From assembly GCA_003665935.1 (NCBI GenBank), contig QPLR01000002.1:434001-498000 (forward strand): DNA of 64,000 nucleotides, in the 5' to 3' direction. Made by a program: the position numbers and the translations under genes. The number at the start of each line of letters is the position of its first letter. Position 1 is the first letter of the stretch. Positions 44,373 through 53,018 of this stretch are shown here, in pieces. Source of the stretch: Halobellus sp. Atlit-31R. GTDB taxonomy: Archaea > Halobacteriota > Halobacteria > Halobacteriales > Haloferacaceae. The notes under the pieces were generated by a model. That model was not told the DNA's origin, did no database searches, and saw nothing but the letters and a program-made list of their open reading frames with translations.

Positions 44373-46313
44373 CTAGCGAAAGAGGACCGTCGGACGACGC
44401 GCGACCGACGCCACCGACTCCGTGTCGTCGATTGCGGGCAGTCGAATCGTCGCCGTCGTCCCCTCGTCTCCGGTGTGGATACGGAACGACCCGCCGTAGC
44501 GCGTCACGATCCAGTTGACGAGCCACAGCCCGAGCCCCGACCCGTGTTGCAGCGCGGTTTCGTTGCCCGAGGAGATCACCGCCGCCTCCATCTCGTCGAT
44601 TCCCGGGCCGTCGTCGACGACGGTGAGCTCGATCCACTCGCCGGCGTCGGCGACGTCGATCGCCACCTGTGGTGCCGGGGAGTCGGCGTGTTTGACCGCG
44701 TTCTCGACGAGCTCTCTGACGGCCCGCCGGAGTTCGGGGCCGGCGCAGATGTCTCGCTCCGTTCTGACTGTCTGTTCGATCGTCGCCGCCGGATCGGCGT
44801 TGCGCTGGCCGGTCACGACCGCCGAGACGAGCGGGTCGGGCGCGAGTCGTTGTGGAGTGCGATCACCGCGCGCGTACTGTTCCAGCTCCCGGGCACGCTC
44901 GCTCAGTTCGACCAGCTCACGCGCGATGTCGTCGACTCGGTCCTCGGGACGCTTCTCCGATATCGAGCCCGCTCTCCGCTCTCCGTTCCACCCCAAGATC
45001 GCGTTCAGATCGTTCCGGAGATTGTGTCTGAGCACCCGATTGAGGAGTTGGATCAGCTCCGACGTCCGCTTGCGCTCCGTGATGTCGTCCTGGAAGCCGA
45101 GATAGTGGGTGACCGTGCCGGCGTCGTTCTCCACCGGGGCGAGACGGGCCCGGTTCCAGAAGGGCGTTCCGTCCTTCCGGTAGTTGACGATCTCGACGGA
45201 GACTGGCTCGCCGGCGTCGATCGCCGACCGGAGGCGGCTCACTTTCTCGGGATCGGTCGCCTCGCCCTGCAGGAACCGACAGTTTCGACCGGTCGCCTCC
45301 ACGGCGTCGTAGCCCGTCAGGCGCTCGAACCCGTTGTTGACGTAGACGAGCGGGTTGTCGGGCTCGCGGAGGTCGGCGATCGAGATCCCCACCTGTGCCT
45401 CCTCGATGGCGCGGTTCTTGACGCGGAGCTCCCGCTGGCGCTCCTTTCTGGCCGTGATGTCGCGACCGACACCCTGTACGCCGACGATCTCGCCGTCCTC
45501 CGTCACCGGCGTCGCGTTGACCTCCAAGACGACGACTTCCCCCGACTGGTCGAGGAAGTCCAGCTCCATCCGTGCGACCTCCTCGCCGTCGAGAATGCGT
45601 GAGTAGCCTGCCACCGCCTTCTCGGCTGCTTCGTCGGTCATCAGTTGCGTCAGCGGCTGGCCGATCACCTCCTCGGGGTCGTTGCCCAAGATCCGCTCGG
45701 CGGCCGAGGATACGTACGTGAACTCGGCGTCGAGGTCGAGTCGAAAGAGGATGTCGAAGCTCGCTTCGGCGATCCCCTCGAACCGCTGTTTCTCGCGCTT
45801 CAGCTGCTCGTTCCGCCGCTCGATCTCGCGCTCGTAGGTCCCTCGTTCGAGTTCGCTACTGACGAGTTTCGCCAGTAACTCCTGAAACACCTCTTCGGCC
45901 TCCGAGAACGGGTCGTCGCGTTCGTCTTCGTCAGCGAAGCACACCGTGCCGTACAACTCGTCGTTCACGACGATCTGCGCTCCGATGTACGTGCCCAGCC
46001 CGAGCATCTCGACCGCCCGTTCGCTGATCGAGGACGCCGCCGCGTCGTGGGTCGCGAACGGCTCGTCCAGTTTAACGGTCTGTTGGCAGTAGGCCTCCTC
46101 GATCGGGCACTGCTCGCCCGGCTGGAGCAGCGGGTGCTCGCCCGTCGACTGGACGATTTCCAGGATGCCATCGTCGATCCGGGTGAAAAACCCGATCGGG
46201 AGGCCGAGGAACTCCGATCCGATCTCGAGTGCACGGGCGATCTTCTCGTCCGTCTCTCGATCCGGATCTGCAAACACGTCGTAGAGTCGCTCGCGATACG
46301 AATCGGAGCTCAC
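44373..46313 (-). CDS. GAF-PAS-LOV histidine kinase (putative blue-light sensor)
   Basis: A 646-residue kinase. Residues about 15-155 form a GAF domain; 175-290 a first PAS domain; 300-415 a second PAS domain with full LOV signature: GRNCRFLQG with the photoactive Cys345, Asn377 and Asn387 in NYRKDGTPFWN, and Gln408 in YLGFQDDIT. These residues hold a flavin and form the Cys adduct in blue-light receptors. The kinase region has His430 in RVLRHNLRNDLN, ENAVKHADSP, DDGPGIDEME and HGSGLGLWLV. No TM segment, so cytoplasmic. Confidence 0.88.
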   Translation of the reverse strand: MSSDSYRERLYDVFADPDRETDEKIARALEIGSEFLGLPIGFFTRIDDGILEIVQSTGEHPLLQPGEQCPIEEAYCQQTVKLDEPFATHDAAASSISERAVEMLGLGTYIGAQIVVNDELYGTVCFADEDERDDPFSEAEEVFQELLAKLVSSELERGTYEREIERRNEQLKREKQRFEGIAEASFDILFRLDLDAEFTYVSSAAERILGNDPEEVIGQPLTQLMTDEAAEKAVAGYSRILDGEEVARMELDFLDQSGEVVVLEVNATPVTEDGEIVGVQGVGRDITARKERQRELRVKNRAIEEAQVGISIADLREPDNPLVYVNNGFERLTGYDAVEATGRNCRFLQGEATDPEKVSRLRSAIDAGEPVSVEIVNYRKDGTPFWNRARLAPVENDAGTVTHYLGFQDDITERKRTSELIQLLNRVLRHNLRNDLNAILGWNGERRAGSISEKRPEDRVDDIARELVELSERARELEQYARGDRTPQRLAPDPLVSAVVTGQRNADPAATIEQTVRTERDICAGPELRRAVRELVENAVKHADSPAPQVAIDVADAGEWIELTVVDDGPGIDEMEAAVISSGNETALQHGSGLGLWLVNWIVTRYGGSFRIHTGDEGTTATIRLPAIDDTESVASVARRPTVLFR

Positions 46314-46727
46314 GATTAGCGGAACTGCGGTCGGGACGGTAAAAACGATAGCGGCTAGCTACAGTTTCTGCGACCGCCTCCGACGACGTCGCTACAATCT
46401 CCGCAACCGCCAACGAACGAGGGCGCAAGTCTCCCTCGACGAACTGCGCTCGCTCGCGGTCGCGGGACAGGGCCTGATCGCGTTCCGTATCGTCCCGATC
46501 CGGATGCAGAACGCCGTGCGCCTGCTCGTCCGGACGACGCAGGTCGTCGGCCTCGCGTACATCGCCTCCTCGTTACAGGTCGCGACGGATCGGTGACTGA
46601 CTCCCCGAGGGCACGTCGCCTTCCGCTGTGAAGTACACTCGGGGCTCTTGACAGGAAACGCTACGACCGCGGCCCCAACGCTCCGGACAGCGACAGTATA
46701 ATACCCGACCGGAGTTGCTGTAGCCAT
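46314..46727. other. Gene-free stretch before geranylgeranyl reductase
   Basis: A 414-base region. The plus strand has one open frame from 46285 to 46596 without an early start codon (MQNAVRLLVRTTQVVGLAYIASS near its end, 28 residues at most from an ATG), so it could be a decayed gene; no family is recognisable. A TATA-like agtataatac (46692-46701) is 27-36 bases before the reductase ATG. Confidence 0.4.
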
Positions 46728-48113
46728 ATGGAGCGATTCGACGTAGCAATCGTCGGCGGGGGGCCTGCGGGCTCGGCCGCCGGCCACGCTGCCGCGTCGG
46801 GCGGTGCGTCGGCGGTGGTCCTAGAGAAGGGCGTCCCGCGGGCGGATCGGCCGGATCGGCTGGGGCCGGACTCGACGGACGCGGCGGGCATTCTCGACTA
46901 CTGGGTCGACATTATGGGCATTCATCCCGACGAGATGCCCGACGACGTCGTCCTCGGCGAACTGGACCGCGCGGAGTTCATCGGCCCCACCGAGTCGATG
47001 ACGCTGCGATCGACCGGGATCGAGTCTTCGTACGACAACTTCGGCTACTGTATGCACCGGGCCCGCTTCGACGATTTCCTCCGTGACCGCGCCGAGGCCG
47101 CCGGGGCGTCGTACCGGGTCGGCGCGTCGGTTCGCGGCGTCGAGAGCGACCACGACGCCGACGCCGATCCGCGCCACCGCGTCGAACTCGCCGGCGGCGA
47201 GACGATCGGGGCCGACTTCCTGATCCTGGCCGACGGCCCACAGCGGCAGGTCACGAGCGGCGTGTTAGACCAGTATCTCCCGTTCGACGTCACCGAGCGT
47301 CTCTCGACGCGGGAGACGAACCACATCGCCTACCAGGAGCACCGCCGGCTCCCCGAGGCAGTCTACGAGGAGGTCGCCGGGGCGATCAAGTTCTGGTGGG
47401 GACATATGCCCGGTCACACGGCCTACCCGTGGATCTTCCCGAACGACGACAACGTCGCCCGGATCGGCCTCACGATGCCGATCGGGATGGACCTCGACGA
47501 CGTGTCGAGCCGCGAGGACTATCCGCTCGTCGAGTCCGACGACGAGCGGGTCCCGCAGGGCCGCGAGTACATCCGGCGGCTCCTCGAACAGGAGTACGGC
47601 GACGAGTACGACGTCGAGTCCGACTTCCCGCTCGTCGAGGATCGCGGGAAGTCAAGCGGCACCGAGACGTACGCCATCTCCTCGACGCGGCCGATCGACT
47701 CCCCGACCGAGGCGGGCATCGCCGTCGTCGGCGGCGCGATGGGGTCGACGTCGGCGTTCCACGAAGGCGGCGATCACACGGCCGTCCGCACCGGTGCCAT
47801 CGCGGGCGAACTGGCCGCCGCCGGCGACCTCTCGCCGTACAACGACCGCTGGAAGGACGCGATCGGCGACGAACTCGTCCGCAACGTCGCGATGGCGGAC
47901 GTGGTCCACGACTACGAGCCCGACGACTGGGACTGGGCGTTCGCGACCGCACGGAAGCTCCTCGAAAACAGCGAGGGCTACGGGCTGTTCGACACGAGCA
48001 ACATCGGTGCCGGCTTCAGCGCCGCCAAACTGGTGACGACGTACAAGCGCACGAAGTTCTCGCTGCGGAACGGCAAGTACGTCCAGCTCTCGGCGTCCGA
48101 GTACGCGCTGTAG
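46728..48113 (+). CDS. Geranylgeranyl reductase-family FAD oxidoreductase
   Basis: A 461-residue flavoprotein. The FAD dinucleotide fold is FDVAIVGGGPAGSAAGHAA at the N-terminus, a second strand and acid near FLILADGPQRQV, and the FAD-binding GGAMGSTSAFHEGGDH in the C-terminal part. This fits the family that saturates the isoprenoid chains of archaeal membrane lipids or of quinones. The C-terminal about 100 residues are helical and predicted to lie on the membrane. Likely monocistronic; TATA box 27-36 bases upstream. Confidence 0.85.
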   Translation: MERFDVAIVGGGPAGSAAGHAAASGGASAVVLEKGVPRADRPDRLGPDSTDAAGILDYWVDIMGIHPDEMPDDVVLGELDRAEFIGPTESMTLRSTGIESSYDNFGYCMHRARFDDFLRDRAEAAGASYRVGASVRGVESDHDADADPRHRVELAGGETIGADFLILADGPQRQVTSGVLDQYLPFDVTERLSTRETNHIAYQEHRRLPEAVYEEVAGAIKFWWGHMPGHTAYPWIFPNDDNVARIGLTMPIGMDLDDVSSREDYPLVESDDERVPQGREYIRRLLEQEYGDEYDVESDFPLVEDRGKSSGTETYAISSTRPIDSPTEAGIAVVGGAMGSTSAFHEGGDHTAVRTGAIAGELAAAGDLSPYNDRWKDAIGDELVRNVAMADVVHDYEPDDWDWAFATARKLLENSEGYGLFDTSNIGAGFSAAKLVTTYKRTKFSLRNGKYVQLSASEYAL

Positions 48114-48188
48114 CCGTCGACTGCGCGCACAGATCTGCCGATCTGTCCCCACAAAAGCACTTTACTACGGACACGACGAGAGGACACT

Positions 48189-48449
48189 ATGCCACATCGA
48201 ACCGGCGCGTCGCACGCGCTCGCCGCGCTCGCGGCTACGGTCTTCGCCTCGTATCTGAAGGACGCGCTCCAGTATCTGGTGAGCACGCGCGAGTTGGTCG
48301 CGTACCTGAATCTGGTCGTCGGTCAGTACGTCGAGCGGTTCGGGATCGCGGCCCCGCCCGACCCGGTGGTGAGTGGCGGAACGATCGCGCTGGTGGTCGG
48401 CCTCACGTTTCTGTGGGGCGTCGCCTACCACTGGCGCGTGATCGGGTAA
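48189..48449 (+). CDS. Small membrane protein
   Basis: An 86-residue protein with two hydrophobic segments (about 8-30 and 62-82) and the phrase SYLKDALQYLVSTRELVAYLNLVVGQYVERFG between. No family recognised. Its start follows a run tttactacgg about 25 bases upstream. The function is unknown. Confidence 0.55.
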   Translation: MPHRTGASHALAALAATVFASYLKDALQYLVSTRELVAYLNLVVGQYVERFGIAAPPDPVVSGGTIALVVGLTFLWGVAYHWRVIG

Positions 48450-48734
48450 ACCACGACTCCGACGGTCGCCCGGCGACGCTCGCTCGCCTCCGGCGTGTCG
48501 AAGTCGGAACGGCCTTCAGCGTCGACGCCGTATATCCGGTGCGCACCCTTAGTCCCCGCCCGAGTTCTCCCGTCACGGGAGCGATGACCAAGCGGCGAAC
48601 CCGGGTGTGCGACACCGCGGACGTCCGTGCCCGAAAGACGGACCGCCTGACACGAGGGTTTCCCGGCCGACGCGGCACGCAGCCCCGGAATGAGGCCGGT
48701 CGTTAGTGTCTCGGGCGTACATCCTTTCGAGAGA

Positions 48735-49439
48735 TCACCCGCCGAGGTGCGAGAGCCCGTCGAAGACGACGAGGTAGTAGTACAGCTGGACGGCCCCGGC
48801 AACCAGCAGCACCACGCCCGCCGCCCGCGACAGCCAGCCGGTGCTCGCCGAGAGCCGGCGGAGCACCGTGTCCCGGCCGAGCGCCGAGAGCAGTGTGACG
48901 CCGATCATCGGCACGCTCATTCCGGCCGCGTAGGCACCCAGAAGCACCACGACGGCGGTCGGGCCGCTGGCGACCGCGAGCGACGCGACGGCGATGAACG
49001 CGGGCGCGGTACAGCCGGCGGCGGCCGCCGCGTACACGACCCCGAACAGCCCGTATCCCCGCACCGATCGGCGCCGTTCGGGCAGTAGGAACGGGAGTCG
49101 CGTCAGGTGGAGCCGACCGGTCGCCATCCCCGCCCCCAGGCCGAGCAGGAGGGTGCCGACGACGAGTTCGAGGACGGCGACGTCCTGCAGCGCCTGCGTC
49201 CCGATCGTAAGCGCGAGCCCGGCCAGCACCGCGTAGACGACGAAGAACCCCGCGCTGGTGACGACGCCGACGGTGGCCGCCCGCCGGAGACGCTGGGACA
49301 GCGGCGGCTGGTCGTCGGCGTCGCGACCGAGGTAGAACGCGACGTACCCCGGCAGCAGCGGGAACGCACACGGTGCGAAGAACGTCGCCGTTCCTAGCCC
49401 GAACGCGAACCCGAGCCGAACGGAGGCGACCTCGATCAC
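48735..49439 (-). CDS. Cytochrome c biogenesis CcdA-like thiol-disulfide transmembrane protein
   Basis: A 234-residue membrane protein with six helices. The typical first-helix ATFFAPCAFPLLPGYVAF (Pro-Cys) and the fourth-helix YAAAAAGCTAPAFIAVAS (Cys) supply the reactive cysteine pair. It carries reducing equivalents from the cytoplasm to the outside. The GTG start at 49439 overlaps the stop of the lipoprotein gene (GTGA), a strong indication of an operon with the extracellular TlpA-like protein. Confidence 0.85.
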   Translation of the reverse strand: MIEVASVRLGFAFGLGTATFFAPCAFPLLPGYVAFYLGRDADDQPPLSQRLRRAATVGVVTSAGFFVVYAVLAGLALTIGTQALQDVAVLELVVGTLLLGLGAGMATGRLHLTRLPFLLPERRRSVRGYGLFGVVYAAAAAGCTAPAFIAVASLAVASGPTAVVVLLGAYAAGMSVPMIGVTLLSALGRDTVLRRLSASTGWLSRAAGVVLLVAGAVQLYYYLVVFDGLSHLGG

Positions 49440-50008
49440 CGGCGGGCCTGCTCGATCGCGTCTGCCATCGCCTCGACGCTCGCCAGGCCCGTATCCTGCC
49501 ACACCCGAGTGCCCTCGGAATCGAAAAGCAGCATCGTCGGGACGGTTTCGACGCCGAAGGCCTGGCCCGTCTGCATCTGCGGATCCGTCGCGACGGGCCA
49601 GGTGCCACCGTGTCGGGTCCAGAAGGCCCGGACCGCCGACTGGTCGTCCTCCCACGTGATCGAGAGCAAATGCACCGCCGGAAACCGCTCCGCGAGCGCG
49701 CGGAAGTTCGTCATCTGCGTCTTGCAGCTGGGACACCACGTCGCGAAGAAGTCGAGGAACACCACGCGCCCGTCCGGTCGCACCGGGACCGCTCCGCCCG
49801 GTGACCCGCCGACGTCGAGGGTCTCGACGTCGAGGTCGCCACCGCCACTCCCGCCCGATCCGCCGAGGCAACCGGCGAGTCCGGTGAGACTGCCGAGACC
49901 GACTACACCGGCCTGTACGACGCCCCGACGCGTCGTTCTCGACGCACCGCCGTGACCGCCGGACTCGGAGGTTCCGGACGGCCGTGTCTGACGCATATCG
50001 GAATCCAT
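49436..50008 (-). CDS. TlpA-like thiol-disulfide oxidoreductase, Tat lipoprotein
   Basis: A 190-residue exported thioredoxin-fold protein. The N-terminus contains the twin-arginine run TTRRGVVQAGVVGLG followed by lipobox LAGC, so it is translocated folded and lipid-anchored, as is common in haloarchaea. The Trx domain has FFATWCPSCKTQM (CPSC) and VPTMLLF with cis-Pro. The start was placed at the ATG at 50008 (MDSDMRQTRP); an ATG at 49996 is equally possible. It likely works with the CcdA-like protein as an extracellular disulfide/cytochrome maturation pair. Confidence 0.88.
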   Translation of the reverse strand: MDSDMRQTRPSGTSESGGHGGASRTTRRGVVQAGVVGLGSLTGLAGCLGGSGGSGGGDLDVETLDVGGSPGGAVPVRPDGRVVFLDFFATWCPSCKTQMTNFRALAERFPAVHLLSITWEDDQSAVRAFWTRHGGTWPVATDPQMQTGQAFGVETVPTMLLFDSEGTRVWQDTGLASVEAMADAIEQARR

Positions 50009-50191
50009 CCGCGAAACCGCGAAAGGTGTTGCGTTGGCGGCGATTTCCATCGGCAGCGACCGGCTACCCGGACGGCCGGATGTTCTCAGTCGACATCCGT
50101 GATAGCTACAGTCACGGTGGCTGTACTGTAGTCCTCAAGAGGTCTACGAACCACCGCGAGGAAGGGCGGGGCGCGTCTCTGTGCTACAGCG

Positions 50192-50249
50192 CCGAGTGTG
50201 AAGTACCTCGGAGACAAGCCCCGAGGCACTCGCCTCGCTCATCTGTAGA
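50192..50249. mobile_element. Solo relic of an IS200/IS605 end
   Basis: A segment that matches the tnpA-side end of the element at 53478-53529: a hairpin cctcgg..ccccgagg (50206-50226) followed by gcactcgcct, gct, atctgtaga, with a few substitutions. The surrounding sequence has no transposase. It is either a remnant of a deleted copy or a short non-autonomous element. Confidence 0.55.
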
Positions 50250-50314
50250 TCCGTCAACGGTTGACATCCACAACACCAGATGTTATGTGAGTAGCCACAC
50301 ACCGTAGTCTTGTG

Positions 50315-50698
50315 ATGTCTGTGCAAAACAGCTCGGATCGCGGGCTCGGGTCGCTCACGCAACTCCAGTGGATCGCAGTCGCGCTCGTCATCGGAACCGG
50401 CGTGCTACACGTGTTCGCCGGCATCGTCGAGGGGCGACCTCCCGTAACGCTGGCCGGCGTCGGCTACGCCGGCGCGCTCGTCCTCTTCTTCCTGAACTAT
50501 CGGCGGCGACTGCTCTACCTCGTCGGCGTCCCGTACACGGCCGTCCAGATCCCGATCTGGCTCGTCGCCAAATCCGAGTACGGCGTCGTCGACTACGTCG
50601 ACAAGACGATTCAGGTCGTCCTGATCGTCGTCCTGCTCTATCTGTACCTGAAGGATCGGTCTGATTCGACAGAACAGGCGGCGCCGACTGCCGACTGA
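50315..50698 (+). CDS. Small multi-helix membrane protein
   Basis: A 127-residue membrane protein with four hydrophobic segments (about 17-35, 45-65, 68-85, 98-115) and a charged tail. Conserved-looking phrases are LIGTGVLHVFAGIVEG and YRRRLLYLVGVPYTAVQIPIWLVAKSEYG. No function recognised. The ATG at 50315 is just after a GTG; the TATA-like tgttatgtgagtag (50281-50294) is about 25-34 bases upstream. Confidence 0.6.
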   Translation: MSVQNSSDRGLGSLTQLQWIAVALVIGTGVLHVFAGIVEGRPPVTLAGVGYAGALVLFFLNYRRRLLYLVGVPYTAVQIPIWLVAKSEYGVVDYVDKTIQVVLIVVLLYLYLKDRSDSTEQAAPTAD

Positions 50699-50747
50699 GC
50701 AGATCCGGATCCGTCTACCGGACCGTTCGACGACTCCGTCGGGTGAG

Positions 50748-51513
50748 CTATCGACAGCCCTCTTCGGCCGTCTCCGAGGGTGTCGCGAACTCCAGTGTCA
50801 CCGTGCTGCCCTGTGGTTCGTTGGTCTCGAACTCCAACTCACCGCCGGACTGTTCGGCGAGGAGACTCACCAGTCGAAGCCCGAGCCCCAGTCCGTGGGA
50901 GAGTTGGGTGATGTCGGCGTCGCCGGTGTGTACTCGCTGTTCGACCTCGGGAATGCTCTTGCCCTCGTCGGAGACGGAGACTCGGACCATCTCGCCCTCG
51001 GTGGCGACTGCGACCACGACCGTGGGATCGGTCGACTCCGAGTAGACGACGCCGTTTTCGATCAGCTCCGCGATCGCCTGCCCGATCTCGACGGAGGCGA
51101 CAACCGAACACGTCTCCGGCAGGTCCGTCTCGATGGTCGCCTCCGGGTACTTCGCCGCGACGGTTGCGGCCGCAGACTCGACGACGGGAACGACGTCGAA
51201 CGCTTCGACCGCGGGTGGATCCGAGAGGATCTGCGTGATCTCGTGTTCTTTGTCGACGAGTTCGACGAGGCGGTCGACCGCGTCGTCGATCGTCTCCACG
51301 TACGCCGCAACGCCGTCCTCTGCCTCTCTCGCGGCCATCTTGGCGTATCCCTTGATGACGTTGATCTTGTTGTGGAAGTTGTGACGCAGCACGCGGTCGA
51401 TGACCTCCAGCTGCCGGTTCCGCTCGGTCAGCTTCGCGATCACCGCTTCGTGGTCGACTTGCAGCCGGAGGTTGTGGACCGCGAACGCGATGTCCTCGGC
51501 CAGCTCCTCGAGT
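50748..51513 (-). pseudogene. Histidine kinase, 5' end lost to the IS insertion
   Basis: The downstream half of a histidine kinase reads in one frame from the IS boundary (about 51513, LEELAEDIAFAVHNLRLQVDHEA, the end of a GAF domain) through the phospho-acceptor His in RVLRHNFHNKINVIKG, the N-box ELIENGVVYSE and HGLGLGLRLVSLLAEQSGG. A start inside this frame (51443, MIAKLTERNRQ) would give 231 residues with both histidine-kinase domains, but the sensor part is missing. Confidence 0.8.
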
Positions 51514-51665
51514 GAACCGCCTCGGGGTCAAGCCCCGAGGCTTCCCGTGGTTTAGTCGGATACTCCCATCCGACCATCGGCCTGATAGCCTCGGGCGGTC
51601 GGTTGGGTCACGGTCGGGGCGTCCACGGCCCCCGATGCCTGCCGTCGCACCTTCCGAACAATGGG
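51513..51665 (-). ncRNA. Probable omega (reRNA) guide RNA of TnpB
   Basis: TnpB proteins use an RNA whose scaffold overlaps the 3' end of tnpB and whose guide is read from the DNA just past the right end. Here the 3' end of tnpB, hairpin 51520-51540 and element boundary are colinear on the minus strand. The guide would then be the kinase fragment sequence beginning about 51513 and running downward. The 5' limit given is only an estimate. Confidence 0.4.
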
Positions 51666-52829
51666 GAGGCTGTTGAGAGCAGGCACATTCCAGTCCTGAT
51701 GCTTCTCGATGCCTTTCACGGCGATATTGACGCTTGCACCACGGTCGCTGTGGTCTTGATGCCCACAGTCCCGACACTTGAACCGCTTCTTGTTGCGGTT
51801 CGCTCGTTCAGCGTGCCCGCACATCGGACACCGCTGACTCGTCTTGTACGGGTCAATCCAGCCAGTCGGAACCCCCTCGAACGACGCCTTGTACGACGTA
51901 TAGAACTGAAGGGCGCGGAACGGGAGGTGGTGCAAGCGTCGGTTCATCCGGGTTCCGTAGTCGATACCATCGCGCATCTCTTTGAGGTCTTCAAAGACGA
52001 TACACGGCTTCTCGAACTGACGGCTCCACTCCACGATGTGACGGCTCACTTTGTGGAGTCGGTCGCGGACGAACCGTTCTTCACGTCCTTCCAACGTGTC
52101 GTGGATACTGTCCTTCCCCGCGTTCTGGACGCGCTTCCGCATCGTGAAGTAGCGGTGACGCTCGAACTTGATTTCGAGAAAGTCGATAACCAACGTATCC
52201 TCAACCCCATCCTCGGAGAGTGCGGTGAGAGCCACGTTATCCTCGTTCACGTCCACACCGACAACCGTTCGCGAGTCCTGCTTGTTACGAACGGTCTGTT
52301 CGGTGTTGGTGACGTTGACGTGCAACTCGGCGTTGTCGTTGTGGAACAGGGCTTCAGCCGTCCCAATCTTCCACTCGTCGCTTTCGAGTGCGGTCTTGAG
52401 AATGTCGAGGTGGGCGTCGTCACCTTCGAGGACGCCCTTGACGTGCTTGTACGGCTTCGCGCTGATTCGGAACGCCACGTCGCCGTCGTCAGTGAGCGAC
52501 AGGTTGTACCCCTCCTCGTAGTTCGCACGAAGGGGGTACGCGCCGTCCTTCGTGTGACTGGGTTGGCCGAAGTCGTTGTACTCGTAGTAGTTCTCCATCG
52601 CCCCAAGAGCCTTGGCGACGACGCGCTGAGTCGTGTTCTTCACGAGATTGGCGTCGTCGGCCACGCGGTCGGGAATTGTATTCCAGTCCACGCCCTGTTT
52701 GGCGAGGCGGATGGTTTCGTTGTACACCGAGCGCGATTCAAGACAGGCGTCACGGAGCAGACTCTCGTTGTCACTCTGGATGTTGAGTTGGAAGTCCAGC
52801 GTCTTGATGAGAGCCTGTGAGTCGGTCAT
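51552..52829 (-). CDS. tnpB: RNA-guided endonuclease TnpB (IS200/IS605 accessory)
   Basis: A 425-residue TnpB. The three RuvC residues are present: Asp193 (VVGVDVNEDN), Glu280 (IVFEDLKEMRD) and Asp362 (HSDRGASVNIA). The zinc ribbon is CPMC...CRDC (Cys334/337/352/355). Length is close to usual. TnpB is the compact ancestor-type relative of Cas12 and cuts DNA with its element-encoded guide RNA. Its ATG overlaps the stop of the small RHH-like ORF (ATGA). Confidence 0.92.
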   Translation of the reverse strand: MTDSQALIKTLDFQLNIQSDNESLLRDACLESRSVYNETIRLAKQGVDWNTIPDRVADDANLVKNTTQRVVAKALGAMENYYEYNDFGQPSHTKDGAYPLRANYEEGYNLSLTDDGDVAFRISAKPYKHVKGVLEGDDAHLDILKTALESDEWKIGTAEALFHNDNAELHVNVTNTEQTVRNKQDSRTVVGVDVNEDNVALTALSEDGVEDTLVIDFLEIKFERHRYFTMRKRVQNAGKDSIHDTLEGREERFVRDRLHKVSRHIVEWSRQFEKPCIVFEDLKEMRDGIDYGTRMNRRLHHLPFRALQFYTSYKASFEGVPTGWIDPYKTSQRCPMCGHAERANRNKKRFKCRDCGHQDHSDRGASVNIAVKGIEKHQDWNVPALNSLPIVRKVRRQASGAVDAPTVTQPTARGYQADGRMGVSD

Positions 52830-52963
52830 TCTTCGGAGTCGTTGAGCCAGTCGTTGACGAGTCCACGCACTACGTCGGACTTGGTTTCGTCAACTTCGAT
52901 GCATTTCTTCGAGAACTCCTTGTACACGTCGTCCTCGAAGTCCACGGACAGTCGTTTCGTCAT
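52826..52963 (-). CDS. RHH-like 45-residue protein coupled to tnpB
   Basis: A small ORF, beginning MTKRLSVDFEDDVYKEFSKK, then CIEVDETKSDVVRGLVNDWLNDSEE. The beta strand followed by two helices and the residues KRLSV...TKSDVVRGL match the ribbon-helix-helix (CopG/ParD-like) DNA-binding fold. The TGA stop overlaps the tnpB ATG, so the two are translationally coupled. Likely a transcriptional autorepressor of the element, by fold inference. A divergent TATA region (about 52964-53018) is shared with tnpA. Confidence 0.7.
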   Translation of the reverse strand: MTKRLSVDFEDDVYKEFSKKCIEVDETKSDVVRGLVNDWLNDSEE

Positions 52964-53018
52964 CTCACATTCTTACTTAGATACTGAAATACTTAAGTCT
53001 TGTCCACGTACTGTCTGT

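Noticed and set aside
46392-46787. 131-residue minus frame upstream of the reductase
   Set aside because: Arg/Thr-rich, overlaps the reductase start and has no family match.
48583-48706. 40-codon ORF after the small membrane protein (MTKRRTRVCDTADVRA)
   Set aside because: It is the tail of a shadow frame, extremely Arg-rich, and lacks a promoter or homology signal.
50192-50249. Possible standard hairpin terminator at the IS relic
   Set aside because: The stem-loop sequence and its flanks match the end of the IS at 53478-53529 too closely to be an ordinary terminator.
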